Below, one piece after another: positions 8,655 through 17,072 of a stretch of 64,000 bases of DNA. Source of the DNA: Saccharopolyspora erythraea NRRL 2338 (lineage in GTDB: Bacteria; Actinomycetota; Actinomycetes; Mycobacteriales; Pseudonocardiaceae); NCBI RefSeq assembly GCF_000062885.1, contig NC_009142.1, positions 4,949,584 to 5,013,583 of the forward strand, in the 5' to 3' direction. Both the position numbers and the translations under genes were made by a program. The notes beneath the pieces were generated by a model. It did no database searches and was not told where the DNA came from. It saw only the letters and a program-made list of their open reading frames with translations. Each line of letters begins with the position of its first letter. Positions within the stretch are counted from its first letter, which is position 1.

Positions 8655-10163
8655 TCAGGGCTTGGTGTTCTGGTAAGTCGACTCGTCCAGACCGCTCAGC
8701 GTCGGGTCGTACTCGACGTCCCCGACGTCGTACATCGATGTCATCCAGTGGTAGAAGTTGTCGCCGCGCCGCCGCAGGATCTCGTAGAGCCTGCGCATCA
8801 GCCGCGTCCGCACCGGCTCCAGTTCCGGGTGCGGATAGCGGTTGACCAGCTCGTCCGGGTCGTCGTCCAGGTCGTACAGCTCGTTCACCGAGTCCGGGTT
8901 GACCACGAGCTTGTACCGGTCGGTGCGCAGCATCCGTTGCGGGTACGGGAAGTGGTGGCCGTGGAACTCGCAGACGATGTCCTCGTCCCACCCGCCGGCA
9001 CTGTCCGAATCGGACACCAGCGGCAGCAGGCTGCGCGAGTCCACCGCGGGTCCGGGATCGATGCCCGCGAGGTCGAGGATCGTCGCGGTGCAGTCGAGGA
9101 GGCTGACGAACTCCGAGCGCACCACTCCCCCCGGCCCGCCGGGCACCCGGACGATCCCCGGTGTCCGGTAGATGTCCTCGTACATGGCGGGACCCTTGTC
9201 GTGCAGGCGGTGTGCGCCGGTGAACTCGCCGTGGTCGCACGTGAAGAAGACCGCCGTCTCGTCGGCGAGGCCCAGGCGCCGCATCGCGGCCATGACCCGG
9301 CCGATCTCGTGGTCGATGAGCGCGACATAGCCCCAGTAGACCGCGATCAGCTTGCGGGTCGTCTCGATCGGCATCGTGTCGAACGTCCAGTGCGCGCTGT
9401 AGTTCCGCTGCACCGGCGGCTTGCCGTGGAAGGTCTCGGCGACCGACCTCGGCAACGGCACGTCCGCGGGATCGAACAGGTCGAAGTAGGAGTCGGGGAT
9501 GATGTAGGGCAGGTGCGGGCCGAAGAAGTGCAGTGCGAGGAAGAACGGCTTGTCCCGCTCGCTCGCGTCCGCGGCGTAGCGCTCCATCATCTCGATGGCC
9601 CGTGTCGCGAGGTAGTGCTCGAAGGTCGCTTCGACGGGCTGGTGGAGCCGGGCGGCGAGCAGGTTCCCGGGGCCGCCGTTGGGCAGCGTGCCACGGATCC
9701 GGTCGCTGATCTCGTAGGGCGGGAACCCGTTCCCGGCCAGGTAGGCGAGGTAGTCCGGGTGCTCGACCGGGTTGTGCCACCCCGGCAGGTCGGGGCCGTC
9801 GAACCCGAAGTCCCCCGCGGACCTGTCCGTGCCGACGTGCCACTTGCCGATCAGCCCGCAGTTGTAGCCGTTGTCGCGCAACGCCTCGGAGAACGTGAAC
9901 TGCCCGTCCGGCAGATCCTCGATGTAGCCGACGTTGCGCTCGTGGTTGGCGAGCAGCTTGTGCCGGAACGGCGCCTTGCCGGTGAGCAGGCTGGCGCGAG
10001 CGGGCGTGCAGATGGCGGTCGGGGTGTACCAGCGGTCGAACCTGGTCCCGGTGCTCGCGAGCTCGTCGAGGTTGGGCGTGGCGGCCCGGGGGTTGCCGTA
10101 CGCGCCGAGCGTGTCCGCGCGGTGCTGGTCGGTCATCAGGAACAGGATGTTCGGCTGCTTCAT
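8655..10163 (-). CDS. Cys-type arylsulfatase-family sulfatase
   Basis: A 502-residue type I sulfatase that hydrolyses sulfate esters, probably on a sugar. The active-site motif C-T-P-A-R is in AICTPARASLLTG; its Cys must become formylglycine. Metal ligands are seen in NILFLMTDQHRADTL (Asp) and FFTCDHGE (Asp-His). HFFGPHLPY holds a conserved His. No signal peptide is visible, so the enzyme looks cytoplasmic, matching uptake of sulfated sugars by the adjacent importer. The ATG at 10163 overlaps the preceding binding-protein stop as ATGA, implying coupling. Confidence 0.92.
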   Translation of the reverse strand: MKQPNILFLMTDQHRADTLGAYGNPRAATPNLDELASTGTRFDRWYTPTAICTPARASLLTGKAPFRHKLLANHERNVGYIEDLPDGQFTFSEALRDNGYNCGLIGKWHVGTDRSAGDFGFDGPDLPGWHNPVEHPDYLAYLAGNGFPPYEISDRIRGTLPNGGPGNLLAARLHQPVEATFEHYLATRAIEMMERYAADASERDKPFFLALHFFGPHLPYIIPDSYFDLFDPADVPLPRSVAETFHGKPPVQRNYSAHWTFDTMPIETTRKLIAVYWGYVALIDHEIGRVMAAMRRLGLADETAVFFTCDHGEFTGAHRLHDKGPAMYEDIYRTPGIVRVPGGPGGVVRSEFVSLLDCTATILDLAGIDPGPAVDSRSLLPLVSDSDSAGGWDEDIVCEFHGHHFPYPQRMLRTDRYKLVVNPDSVNELYDLDDDPDELVNRYPHPELEPVRTRLMRRLYEILRRRGDNFYHWMTSMYDVGDVEYDPTLSGLDESTYQNTKP

Positions 10164-11155
10164 GGCCGGCCCGCCGAGGTGAACAGGTCGCCGGTGTAGT
10201 AGTTCGCGGGCCCGACGCTCTGCTTGAGCTGGCCCGTCCCGGCGAAGTAGCCGTCCATCCCGGACATCCACCGCTGGATGGTTCCGTCGCCGGTCATCCG
10301 GTCGAGGTCCTCGACGCCGAGGATCCTCACGTTGGCCGCGTCGGCCCTCACCTGGGACTCGTCGACCTTGAGCAGTTTCGCGGTGAGCTTGATGGTCTGG
10401 TCGAGGTCGGCCGACCGGTATGCCATCGCGTCGCGGAGGACGGCGATCACCTTCCTGGCCTTGTCCGGCTGTCCGGTCACGACGTCGTTGCCCGCGACGA
10501 ACGCCGTCGGGAACTCGAGCCGGCCGGCGAAATCGGAGTTCTTCGCCAGTTCGACGAGGCCGGGTACCTGCTTCTTGATCGTGGCGATGGCGGGGTACCA
10601 GAACCCGGCCGCGTCGATCCTCCTCGACGAGAACGCCGACACGATCGTCGAGGCGTCCATCGGAACCACCCTGACGTCGTTCTTCGTCAGCCCGGCCTGC
10701 CGGAGTGCGAGGTCGAGGATCATCTCCCCGGACGTGCCCTGCGGGACACCGACCGTCTTGCCCCTGAGATCGGCGATGGTGGCCGTGCCGGGCTGGGCGA
10801 TGACCCGGTCCGCGTTGCCGAGGGTGTTCAGCGCCACCACCTTGGCCTGGCCGGAGGCGGGCAGCCACATCGCCCCCGGACCGATGTAGCCGAAGTCGAG
10901 GTCGCCGCTGCCCAGCGCCTGGATCTGCAGCGGGCCGTTGGTGAACACGCTGGTGCTGGCCTCCAGCCCGTGCTTCTCCCACAGGCCCTGGTCCTCGGCG
11001 ACGGCGAGCAGGCTGGCGCCGTTGAAGTCGCCGATGTAGCCGAACCGGACCTCGTCGGGCCCCGCCGAGCCGGATCCGCTGCCGCACCCGGTGAGCGCGG
11101 CGGCGGCCACGATCCCGGCGAGCAGCGCGCCGAGCAGCCGCTTCCTGATGGCCAT
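10160..11155 (-). CDS. ABC transporter substrate-binding lipoprotein, SsuA/TauA type
   Basis: A 331-residue periplasmic-type binding protein anchored as a lipoprotein: a signal peptide ends in the lipobox LTGC. The fold matches the sulfonate/nitrate/taurine group: FGYIGDFNGASLLAVAEDQG, then DLDFGYIGPGAMWLP and LRGKTVGVPQGTSGEMIL. It should capture a small organosulfur or sulfated ligand and pass it to the permease upstream in the operon. It overlaps the sulfatase gene by 4 bases. The ligand is not known. The neighbouring sulfatase suggests a sulfate ester. Confidence 0.88.
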   Translation of the reverse strand: MAIRKRLLGALLAGIVAAAALTGCGSGSGSAGPDEVRFGYIGDFNGASLLAVAEDQGLWEKHGLEASTSVFTNGPLQIQALGSGDLDFGYIGPGAMWLPASGQAKVVALNTLGNADRVIAQPGTATIADLRGKTVGVPQGTSGEMILDLALRQAGLTKNDVRVVPMDASTIVSAFSSRRIDAAGFWYPAIATIKKQVPGLVELAKNSDFAGRLEFPTAFVAGNDVVTGQPDKARKVIAVLRDAMAYRSADLDQTIKLTAKLLKVDESQVRADAANVRILGVEDLDRMTGDGTIQRWMSGMDGYFAGTGQLKQSVGPANYYTGDLFTSAGRP

Positions 11156-11171
11156 GGTGCCCCTTCCTGGG

Positions 11172-11987
11172 TCAGTCCGTCGTCGACGGCGCGGGACCCG
11201 GTTCCTGGTGGTAGACCGAGTTCCACACGCGGTTGCGCAGGACGGTGAACTCGGGGCTGAGCCGGACCTCTTCGGTGCGCAGATGGGGCAGGTCGACCTC
11301 GACGACGTCGAAGACGCGACCCGGCCGGGATGCCATGACGACCACCCGGTTGGCCAGGAACACGGCTTCGTCGACGTCGTGGGTGATGAACAGGACCGTG
11401 CGCCGTTCCCTGCCCCACGCCCGCAGCAACTGCTCCTGGAGCTTGACCCTGGTCAGGGCGTCGAGCGCGCCGAAAGGCTCGTCCATCAACAGGATCTCGG
11501 GGTCCACGGCGTAGGCGCGGGCGATCGCGCACCGCTGGCGCATGCCGCCGGAAAGGGCCTTCGGCAGCACGTCGGCGAAGTCGGTCAGCCCGACGACGTC
11601 GATGAAGTAGTCGGCCCGCTCGCGCCGCTCCTTCTTCGGCACGCCGGCGATCTTCAGGCCGAACTCGACGTTCTTGCGCACGCTCAGCCAGGGGAACAGG
11701 GCGTACTGCTGGAAGATCACCCCGCGTTCGGGGCCGGGGCCCGCGACCGGGACACCGTCGACGAGTGCGCTGCCCGAGGTCGGCTCCTCCAGCCCGGCGA
11801 GGATGTTCAGCAGGGTGCTCTTGCCGCACCCGGAGGGGCCGACAACCGTGACGAACTCGTTGTCGGCGATGTCCAGCGAGACGTCGTCGAGCGCGACGAA
11901 CCGGTCCCGCCCGAGGGTGAAGGTCTTGGTCACGCCGGTCACCGCGATCTTCGCGGGCCGCGCGGTCTGCGTGCTCCTGGGGTTCAC
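11172..11987 (-). CDS. ABC transporter ATP-binding protein, SsuB/TauB type
   Basis: A 271-residue nucleotide-binding subunit. Walker A is GPSGCGKST, the Q-loop is in [10 protein letters not shown], the signature is LSGGMRQR, Walker B is [12 protein letters not shown] and the switch His is in [21 protein letters not shown] and [13 protein letters not shown] are typical of the sulfonate/nitrate subfamily. The start is GTG at 11987, overlapping the permease stop as GTGA. The binding-protein gene starts 16 bases downstream. Confidence 0.92.
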   Translation of the reverse strand: MNPRSTQTARPAKIAVTGVTKTFTLGRDRFVALDDVSLDIADNEFVTVVGPSGCGKSTLLNILAGLEEPTSGSALVDGVPVAGPGPERGVIFQQYALFPWLSVRKNVEFGLKIAGVPKKERRERADYFIDVVGLTDFADVLPKALSGGMRQRCAIARAYAVDPEILLMDEPFGALDALTRVKLQEQLLRAWGRERRTVLFITHDVDEAVFLANRVVVMASRPGRVFDVVEVDLPHLRTEEVRLSPEFTVLRNRVWNSVYHQEPGPAPSTTD

Positions 11988-12793
11988 GGCCGCTCCTGCC
12001 ATCCGGTCAGCCGGCGTTCGGCGAGCAGGAGCAGCCGGTCCATGACCAGGCCGAGGATCCCGATCGTGATCAGGCTGACGAATATCGTCGGGAGGTCGTA
12101 GTAGAGCTGGGCGTTCTGCATGCGGTAGCCGAGGCCTTCCTGCGCCGCGATGAGCTCCGCGGCCACCAGCGTCGCCCACGCCGAGCCGAGCCCGACGCGC
12201 ATCCCGACGAGGATGAACGGCGACGACGCGGGAACGACGACCCGGCGGAAGATCGTCGCGTCGCCCGCGCCGAGCACCCGCGCGGCGTTGATCAGCGTCC
12301 GGTCCACGGTGACCACCCCCTGCAGCGTCGAGATGACGCAGGCGAGGAAGGCGGCCAGGAAGATCACGAAGATCTTCGGCACCTCGCCGATGCCCATCAG
12401 CACGATCGCGAGGGGGATGATCGCCAGCGGTGGGATGGTGCGGAAGAACTGCACCCACGGCTCGGTCAGGCTGCGCACGAGCCCGTACCAGCCCATGAGG
12501 AAGCCGAGCAGGATCGCCAGCGCCGTGCCCAGCGCGAAACCCGCGAGGACCCGGGCGAGGCTGGCCGAGGTGTCCTTCAACAGCGTGCCGTCCGCGATCA
12601 TCTCCCCGGCCTTGCCCGCCACTTCCGGTGGCGCCGGGATCTCGACCCCCAGCGCCGCCAGCGCCCACCACAGCCCGGTGCCGAGCAGGATCGACACGGC
12701 GTTGAGTGCCAACGGCACCGCGAACCGGCGGCGCCGCGGCGAGGGAGCGGATTCGGCTTCCAGCACCGCGCTTCGCTCGCTGAGAACGGCCAT
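11984..12793 (-). CDS. ABC transporter permease, SsuC/TauC type
   Basis: A 269-residue integral membrane protein with about six helices. The cytoplasmic coupling loop carries the EAA-like motif: [20 protein letters not shown] followed by [18 protein letters not shown]. The long amphipathic N-terminus and the [10 protein letters not shown] helix fit the BPD_transp_1 family. It is cotranscribed with the ATPase (4-base overlap) and starts 12 bases after the ROK regulator stop. It forms the channel of the putative sulfate-ester importer. Confidence 0.9.
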   Translation of the reverse strand: MAVLSERSAVLEAESAPSPRRRRFAVPLALNAVSILLGTGLWWALAALGVEIPAPPEVAGKAGEMIADGTLLKDTSASLARVLAGFALGTALAILLGFLMGWYGLVRSLTEPWVQFFRTIPPLAIIPLAIVLMGIGEVPKIFVIFLAAFLACVISTLQGVVTVDRTLINAARVLGAGDATIFRRVVVPASSPFILVGMRVGLGSAWATLVAAELIAAQEGLGYRMQNAQLYYDLPTIFVSLITIGILGLVMDRLLLLAERRLTGWQERP

Positions 12794-12805
12794 GGTGGGA
12801 GCTCC

Positions 12806-14041
12806 TTACGCCGGCAGTGCGCTGATCCTCGACGCGGCCGGCTCCGGATAGCCGGCGAACAGCGGCGAGCTGTGGAAGAGCGCGGCGAGCGCACCGAGGG
12901 CACCGTCGTCGTCGGAGAGCTGGGCGCACCGGATCGCCGGCTTCGCCGCGGCCCACGGGAACAGCTCGGTGGCGACGGTCGCGGTGACCTGGCCGACGAT
13001 CACCGGCGCCAGGTGGGCGATCTCGCCGCCGATCACGACCTCGGCGGGGTTGAACGCCATCGCCACCATGCCGACGACCCTGCCGAGCGCCGAGGCCGCA
13101 TCGCGCAGCACCTGCTCGACGGCCGGGTCCCCGCGCTCGACCGCTGACCGCAGCTCGTCCAGGGAGCCGACATCGGCGCCGCGCACGCGGCAGGCCGCCA
13201 TGATCGCAGGCACCGACGCGACCGTTTCGAGGCACCCGGCCTTGCCGCACCGGCACAACGGGCCTCCGGGCTCGATCGTCACGTGGCCGAGTTCGCCCGC
13301 CAGTCCCGTCGCGCCCCCGACCAGGCGGCCACCGACCACGAGGGCGCCGCCGACTCCGTCGGACAGGCGGACGTAGAGCAGGTCATCGACCGCGCCGCCG
13401 CCGGTGATCGCCTCGGCGAGAGCGGCGAACCGGGTGTTGTTGTCCACGATCACCGAGGCGCCGAAGCGCTCCGCGAAGGAGACGTCCACGTCGTCGCGCG
13501 CGGCGGCGAACCCGGGCCCGAACGCGCCTTCCGGTGCGTGCGGCGCCGAAGATCTCGGGTAGGGCCCGGTGACCCCGATACCGATGCCCTGCAGGGCGTG
13601 GAAGTGCACTCCGCACTCGTCGCCGAGCCGGTCGATGAGCCCGAAAGCAGCCGAGATCCGCTCCGGCCAGCCGGCATCCTCCTGGTAGCGCTGCCGACCC
13701 GACGCGACGATCTCGTGCGCGGCGTCGGCGACGGCCACCCGCACCCGGCGGTGCCCGAAGTCCACGCCCATGAACTGCGCGGACCTCGGATCGAGCGCGA
13801 GCCGCTCGGCGGGCCTGCCGCTGCCCTCTCGGACCGCCGCGTCGGTGTCGACGACCACGATCGCGCCGCGCCGCAGGAGGTCCCGCGTGATCTCCGAGAC
13901 CGTGGTGCGGGACAGCCCGACGATCTTGGCGATCTCGCCCCGGCTCAGCGCACCCCGCTCGCGGAGCGCGCGCAGCACGCGCTCCTTGTGCGTGCGGCGC
14001 ACGAGCGCGTGCACCTCGGTGGGCGTTTCCATGCTGACCAT
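12806..14041 (-). CDS. ROK family transcriptional regulator
   Basis: About 411 residues. The N-terminus is a winged helix-turn-helix (ALSRGEIAKIVGLSRTTVSE). The C-terminal half is a sugar-kinase-like ROK domain with MGVDFGHRRVRVAVADA, GIGIGVTGPY and the zinc-binding ROK signature CRCGKAGCLE preceded by ELGHVTIEPGG. ROK repressors usually respond to a sugar or sugar phosphate. As first gene of the importer-sulfatase operon it is the likely local regulator. The start is uncertain: TTG 14056, GTG 14050, ATG 14041 or ATG 14032 are all in frame, and an AT-rich stretch just upstream suggests a very short leader. Confidence 0.87.
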   Translation of the reverse strand: MVSMETPTEVHALVRRTHKERVLRALRERGALSRGEIAKIVGLSRTTVSEITRDLLRRGAIVVVDTDAAVREGSGRPAERLALDPRSAQFMGVDFGHRRVRVAVADAAHEIVASGRQRYQEDAGWPERISAAFGLIDRLGDECGVHFHALQGIGIGVTGPYPRSSAPHAPEGAFGPGFAAARDDVDVSFAERFGASVIVDNNTRFAALAEAITGGGAVDDLLYVRLSDGVGGALVVGGRLVGGATGLAGELGHVTIEPGGPLCRCGKAGCLETVASVPAIMAACRVRGADVGSLDELRSAVERGDPAVEQVLRDAASALGRVVGMVAMAFNPAEVVIGGEIAHLAPVIVGQVTATVATELFPWAAAKPAIRCAQLSDDDGALGALAALFHSSPLFAGYPEPAASRISALPA

Positions 14042-14289
14042 GCTCGGCACGGCCAATTATTCAGGCAAGGCTCCGACAGAATTCGCTCGCGATGTGGTCC
14101 TGCCGTCCCCGTCGAGGCCGTGGGTGCGTCCGTCGCCGGCAGGCCTGGGGTGACAGGCCGTGTACCGACCCCTTCGACCGGTCAGGGCAAGCGCCCTCAA
14201 GGGCTTTTCCATGCCCAGTCGTTCCGCCCTGTCCAGGGCTCGGACTATTGGGAATGCGGGATGGACCGCGATGTTTCCGCGGTGCGGCT
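14042..14289. other. Upstream region of the ROK operon
   Basis: About 250 bases that should hold the promoter of the sulfatase locus. The AT-rich CAATTATTCAGG at 14053-14064 is the only non-GC-rich patch and on the minus strand could supply a -10-like element. No gene was recognised. Confidence 0.4.
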
Positions 14290-14478
14290 TCAGGCCGTTT
14301 CCACCAGGTCGGTACGAGAGACGAGCTCGGTGAAGGTGCAACGCTGTCCACTGCTTTCCTCGCGGTACAGCTCGCCCGACAGGTGAACCCACGTGCGGGC
14401 GTGGTTGTCGGTTACGTGCGGGTGGTCGGCGGGAGCGGAAGCGGCCTCTCCGGCCAACCAGCAACGTCGTGCAGACAT
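14290..14478 (-). CDS. Small hypothetical protein (62 aa)
   Basis: A 62-residue frame beginning MSARRCWLAGE and ending FTELVSRTDLVETA. An AGGAG lies upstream but about 15 bases from the ATG, farther than usual. The composition (balanced acidic and polar residues, no arginine run) looks more coding-like than other frames here. No family was recognised. It sits in an otherwise decayed stretch and may be a remnant. Confidence 0.35.
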   Translation of the reverse strand: MSARRCWLAGEAASAPADHPHVTDNHARTWVHLSGELYREESSGQRCTFTELVSRTDLVETA

Positions 14479-14676
14479 GAGCCGTTCGTCTTTCTCCTGG
14501 GCGTAGCGGAGTCCGTTCAGTGCGATTCACCGGTGTCCGGGCCTCGCGTGAACTCAAGCACAGTGCCGAAAACGTACGCCGTCGCAGCGCCCGCCGACGT
14601 TGTCGCATCACACGACATCTGGCCGTTTCGGTCGTGGAGCCGAACAACGGGGAGCCACCCTCACCGCCGAACGTCC

Positions 14677-14775
14677 CTCGGCCGCCGCGCGAACGCCGAT
14701 GAGCTCGCCGCGGCCGTCGCCTTGCTGGTCAGCGACAACGCCGGCTTCGTCACCGGAACCGCAACGCGAGGTGAC
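14677..14775 (+). pseudogene. C-terminal remnant of a short-chain dehydrogenase
   Basis: About 33 codons translate to a segment with ANADELAAAVALLVSDNAGF and VTGT, matching the end of classical SDR enzymes, where an E-(V/L)-A..V..L.S..A.F(V/I)TG stretch precedes the substrate loop. The catalytic Tyr-X3-Lys and nucleotide-binding parts are absent upstream, and the frame does not end in the usual VDGG. It is therefore a gene fragment left by deletion. Confidence 0.6.
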
Positions 14776-14789
14776 TCCAACGACAGGAC

Positions 14790-15539
14790 TCAAGCCAGGG
14801 CGCGGTGGAGGAGGGAGAGCAGGCGGTCCCAATGGCGCTGCAGCGCGGCGGGGTTGAAGGCGGCGGTGTCGGACATGGTGAAGCCGTGGATGGTGCCGGG
14901 GTAGATCTCGGTGCTGTAGCCGACACCCGCGGCATCCATGGCGTGGTTGAGCTCGCTGATGGCCGAGGGCGACATGTCGCCCTCGGCGAGTCCGAGGTGG
15001 ACCTGGGCGGTGAGCTCGGGAATGCGGCGGTGCGGGCTGTCGGGCTCGTCGGTGACCAGGAAGCCGGGGTGGAATCCGGCGACGGCGGCCACCTGGCCGG
15101 GATGGGCTGTCGCGGTCCGCATCGCGAAGGCGGCGCCTATGCAGTAGCCGATCACGGCGACCGGTCCCGCGCCGACCTCGGACTGGGTGGTGAGGAAGCC
15201 GAGGTACGCGTCGGCGTCGCGCAGGGCGTCTTCGGTGGTGTGCGCCGCGAGCAAGGGCATCAGCCGGGCGATGACCGCGGGCCTGATGTCTTCTCCGATG
15301 TGCTCGGGAAGTTCGACCACCGGTGCCGGACCGTGCCGGTAGTAGATGTTGGGGACGAGCACGTAGTACCCGTGCTCGGCCAGTTCGCGGGCCCTCTGCT
15401 CCAGCTCGGGCCGCAGGCCGAAGGCGTCCGTGTACAGCAGCACCCCCGGGTGCCGCCGGCCATCGTCGGGGAAGGCGGCGAAAGCGTCGGCCTGGCCGTC
15501 CGCGGTGGGAATCCGCAGCGTCTTGGTGGGCATGAACAC
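14790..15539 (-). CDS. Dienelactone hydrolase family protein
   Basis: A 249-residue alpha/beta hydrolase of the DLH family, which opens dienelactones or related lactones with a Cys-His-Asp triad. The nucleophile elbow is GYCIGA (Cys nucleophile), the Asp lies in the LGLAEGDMSPS region and the His in PGTIHGFTM. The N-terminal PTADGQADAFAAFP is the usual strand entry. Length fits (about 230-250). No aromatic-degradation genes are adjacent, so the substrate is unknown. A near-palindrome lies just upstream. Confidence 0.88.
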   Translation of the reverse strand: MFMPTKTLRIPTADGQADAFAAFPDDGRRHPGVLLYTDAFGLRPELEQRARELAEHGYYVLVPNIYYRHGPAPVVELPEHIGEDIRPAVIARLMPLLAAHTTEDALRDADAYLGFLTTQSEVGAGPVAVIGYCIGAAFAMRTATAHPGQVAAVAGFHPGFLVTDEPDSPHRRIPELTAQVHLGLAEGDMSPSAISELNHAMDAAGVGYSTEIYPGTIHGFTMSDTAAFNPAALQRHWDRLLSLLHRALA

Positions 15540-15543
15540 TCCT

Positions 15544-15580
15544 GTCGTGGTTGATGTGTCGACCTCGTGATCAACACGAC
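15544..15580. promoter_or_regulatory. Imperfect dyad upstream of the dienelactone hydrolase gene
   Basis: GTCGTGGTTGAT and ATCAACACGAC form 11-12 base arms with one bulge, separated by 14 bases, immediately upstream of the start codon. This could be an operator, but no regulator gene is adjacent. Confidence 0.35.
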
Positions 15581-15786
15581 GGAGGCGGAGCCCGCGCAGC
15601 AGCGGGAGATCCTCGATCGAACAACGGGCCGGCCCCGGCCCCCGCGGCGCTCAGAAGAGCACCGGGTCACCAATCCGTGCGTGGCGCGATGCCGTCCCGG
15701 TAGTCATCGCCGCACAACATAGCCCGCCGGACGATGCCGACGCCAGCACGCCGGACAACCGCGCCCTCCCGAAGGCGCACGGCCCG

Positions 15787-16983
15787 TCACCGGCACGTGG
15801 CGTGAGCGCGAGGTCTGGCCGCAGGGACGGCCATCGCCGAGGGCACCAGCAGCACGGCGACGACGAGCAGCGCCTGCAGCGTGCCGACCCGGTCGCCCAG
15901 GTAGCCCAGCAGCGGAGGTCCCGCGAGGAAGGCGGTGTAGCCGATCGTGGACACCACGCTGACCCGCGCCGCGGCGTGCTCGGGGTCGTCGGCCGCCGCG
16001 CTCATCCCGACGGGAAAGCCGAGCGAGGCGCCGAGCCCCCACAGCACCGCACCGAGCAGCGCGATCGGCAGCCACGTTCCGAAGACCAGGAGCACGACCC
16101 CGAGACCGGCCGTGGCCATGGTCGCCCACAGCACCCGCAGCCGGCCGAACCGGTCGAGCAGCGCCGTGCCCGCGACGCGGCCTGCCGTCATCGCGGTGAG
16201 GAAGACCGCGAACCCGGCGGCACCCAGCCAGGCGGGCACGCCGTAGCCGTCGACCAGGGCCACCGCGAGCCAGTCGTTGGCGGTGCCCTCGGTGAGCGCG
16301 AGGGCCAGCACCATCAGACCGATGACCAGCGTCCTGGGGTCGGTCCAGGCCCGCCACGGCTTCGCGCCCTTGTCGCCGCCTCCGTCGTCGGCTCCCTCGC
16401 GGATGAACGACCGTGCGGCGAACGCCGGCAGCACCGCGACGATGAGCGCGGCCGCGATCAGGTGCGTCGCGACCGGGACCGCCCACGCCGCGGCGACCGC
16501 GCCCACCCCGGCCGCAACGACGGTGCCGAGGCTGAACGCGGCGTGGAAGCGAGGCATGATCGTGCGTTCGAGAGCACGTTCGACCGCTGCGCCCTCGATG
16601 TTCATCGCCACGTCCCAGACGCCGGAACCCAGGCCCATGCAGACCAGTCCGAGCGCGGTCAGCCAGTAGTCGCCGAGCGCCGCCGCTCCTACGCCGCTGC
16701 ACGCCACACCCGCCGCGTCGAGCACGGCGGCGCCGGTGATGACCGCCCGCGCGCCGAACCGGTGGACGAGGCTGCCCGCCAGCGGCAGGGCGGCCATCGC
16801 ACCCACCGAGATCGACAGGAGCAGCGCCCCGAGTTGACCGGGCGTGATGCTCAGCGCGTCCCGGGCTTCGGGGATGCGCGACATCCAGCTGGCGATGGCG
16901 AAGCCGTTGACGGCGAACACCGCGGTGACGGCGTTGCGCGCGCGCAACACGGCCGGTCGGGAAGTGCGCGACTCCACGGCCAC
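15787..16983 (-). CDS. MFS transporter, YbjJ-like
   Basis: About 398 residues with 12 predicted helices of the major facilitator superfamily. Features include ARNAVTAVFAVNGFAIASWM at helix 1, the motif-A-like GRVAGTALLDRFGRLRVLW between helices 8 and 9 and MPRFHAAFSLGT after helix 4, a pattern of the FucP/YbjJ-like branch often tied to sugars or amino-alcohol efflux. GTG at 16983 is chosen because longer frames would run through the operator and into lacI. It is divergent from the LacI regulator with a palindrome between, so it is probably the regulator's target. The substrate is unknown. Confidence 0.83.
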   Translation of the reverse strand: MAVESRTSRPAVLRARNAVTAVFAVNGFAIASWMSRIPEARDALSITPGQLGALLLSISVGAMAALPLAGSLVHRFGARAVITGAAVLDAAGVACSGVGAAALGDYWLTALGLVCMGLGSGVWDVAMNIEGAAVERALERTIMPRFHAAFSLGTVVAAGVGAVAAAWAVPVATHLIAAALIVAVLPAFAARSFIREGADDGGGDKGAKPWRAWTDPRTLVIGLMVLALALTEGTANDWLAVALVDGYGVPAWLGAAGFAVFLTAMTAGRVAGTALLDRFGRLRVLWATMATAGLGVVLLVFGTWLPIALLGAVLWGLGASLGFPVGMSAAADDPEHAAARVSVVSTIGYTAFLAGPPLLGYLGDRVGTLQALLVVAVLLVPSAMAVPAARPRAHATCR

Positions 16984-17000
16984 GAGCTGGCCCCCCAGTG

Positions 17001-17014
17001 TCGAATCGATTCGA
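17001..17014. promoter_or_regulatory. Palindromic LacI-type operator
   Basis: TCGAATCGATTCGA is a perfect 14-base palindrome with the central CG typical of LacI/GalR operators. It lies 17 bases from the MFS start and 58 bases from the regulator start, between the divergent genes. Binding by the adjacent regulator is inferred. Confidence 0.7.
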
Positions 17015-17072
17015 TCCCGTCGGGTCGGTAGTCTTCCGGCAGCCCGTCGAGACGTCAAGGAAGTACTCGCGC

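Noticed and set aside
7677-10199. 840-codon plus-strand frame opposite the GH43 and sulfatase genes
   Set aside because: Composition is Val/Arg/Asp/His-rich as in antisense shadows, and it covers two genes with clear catalytic motifs on the other strand.
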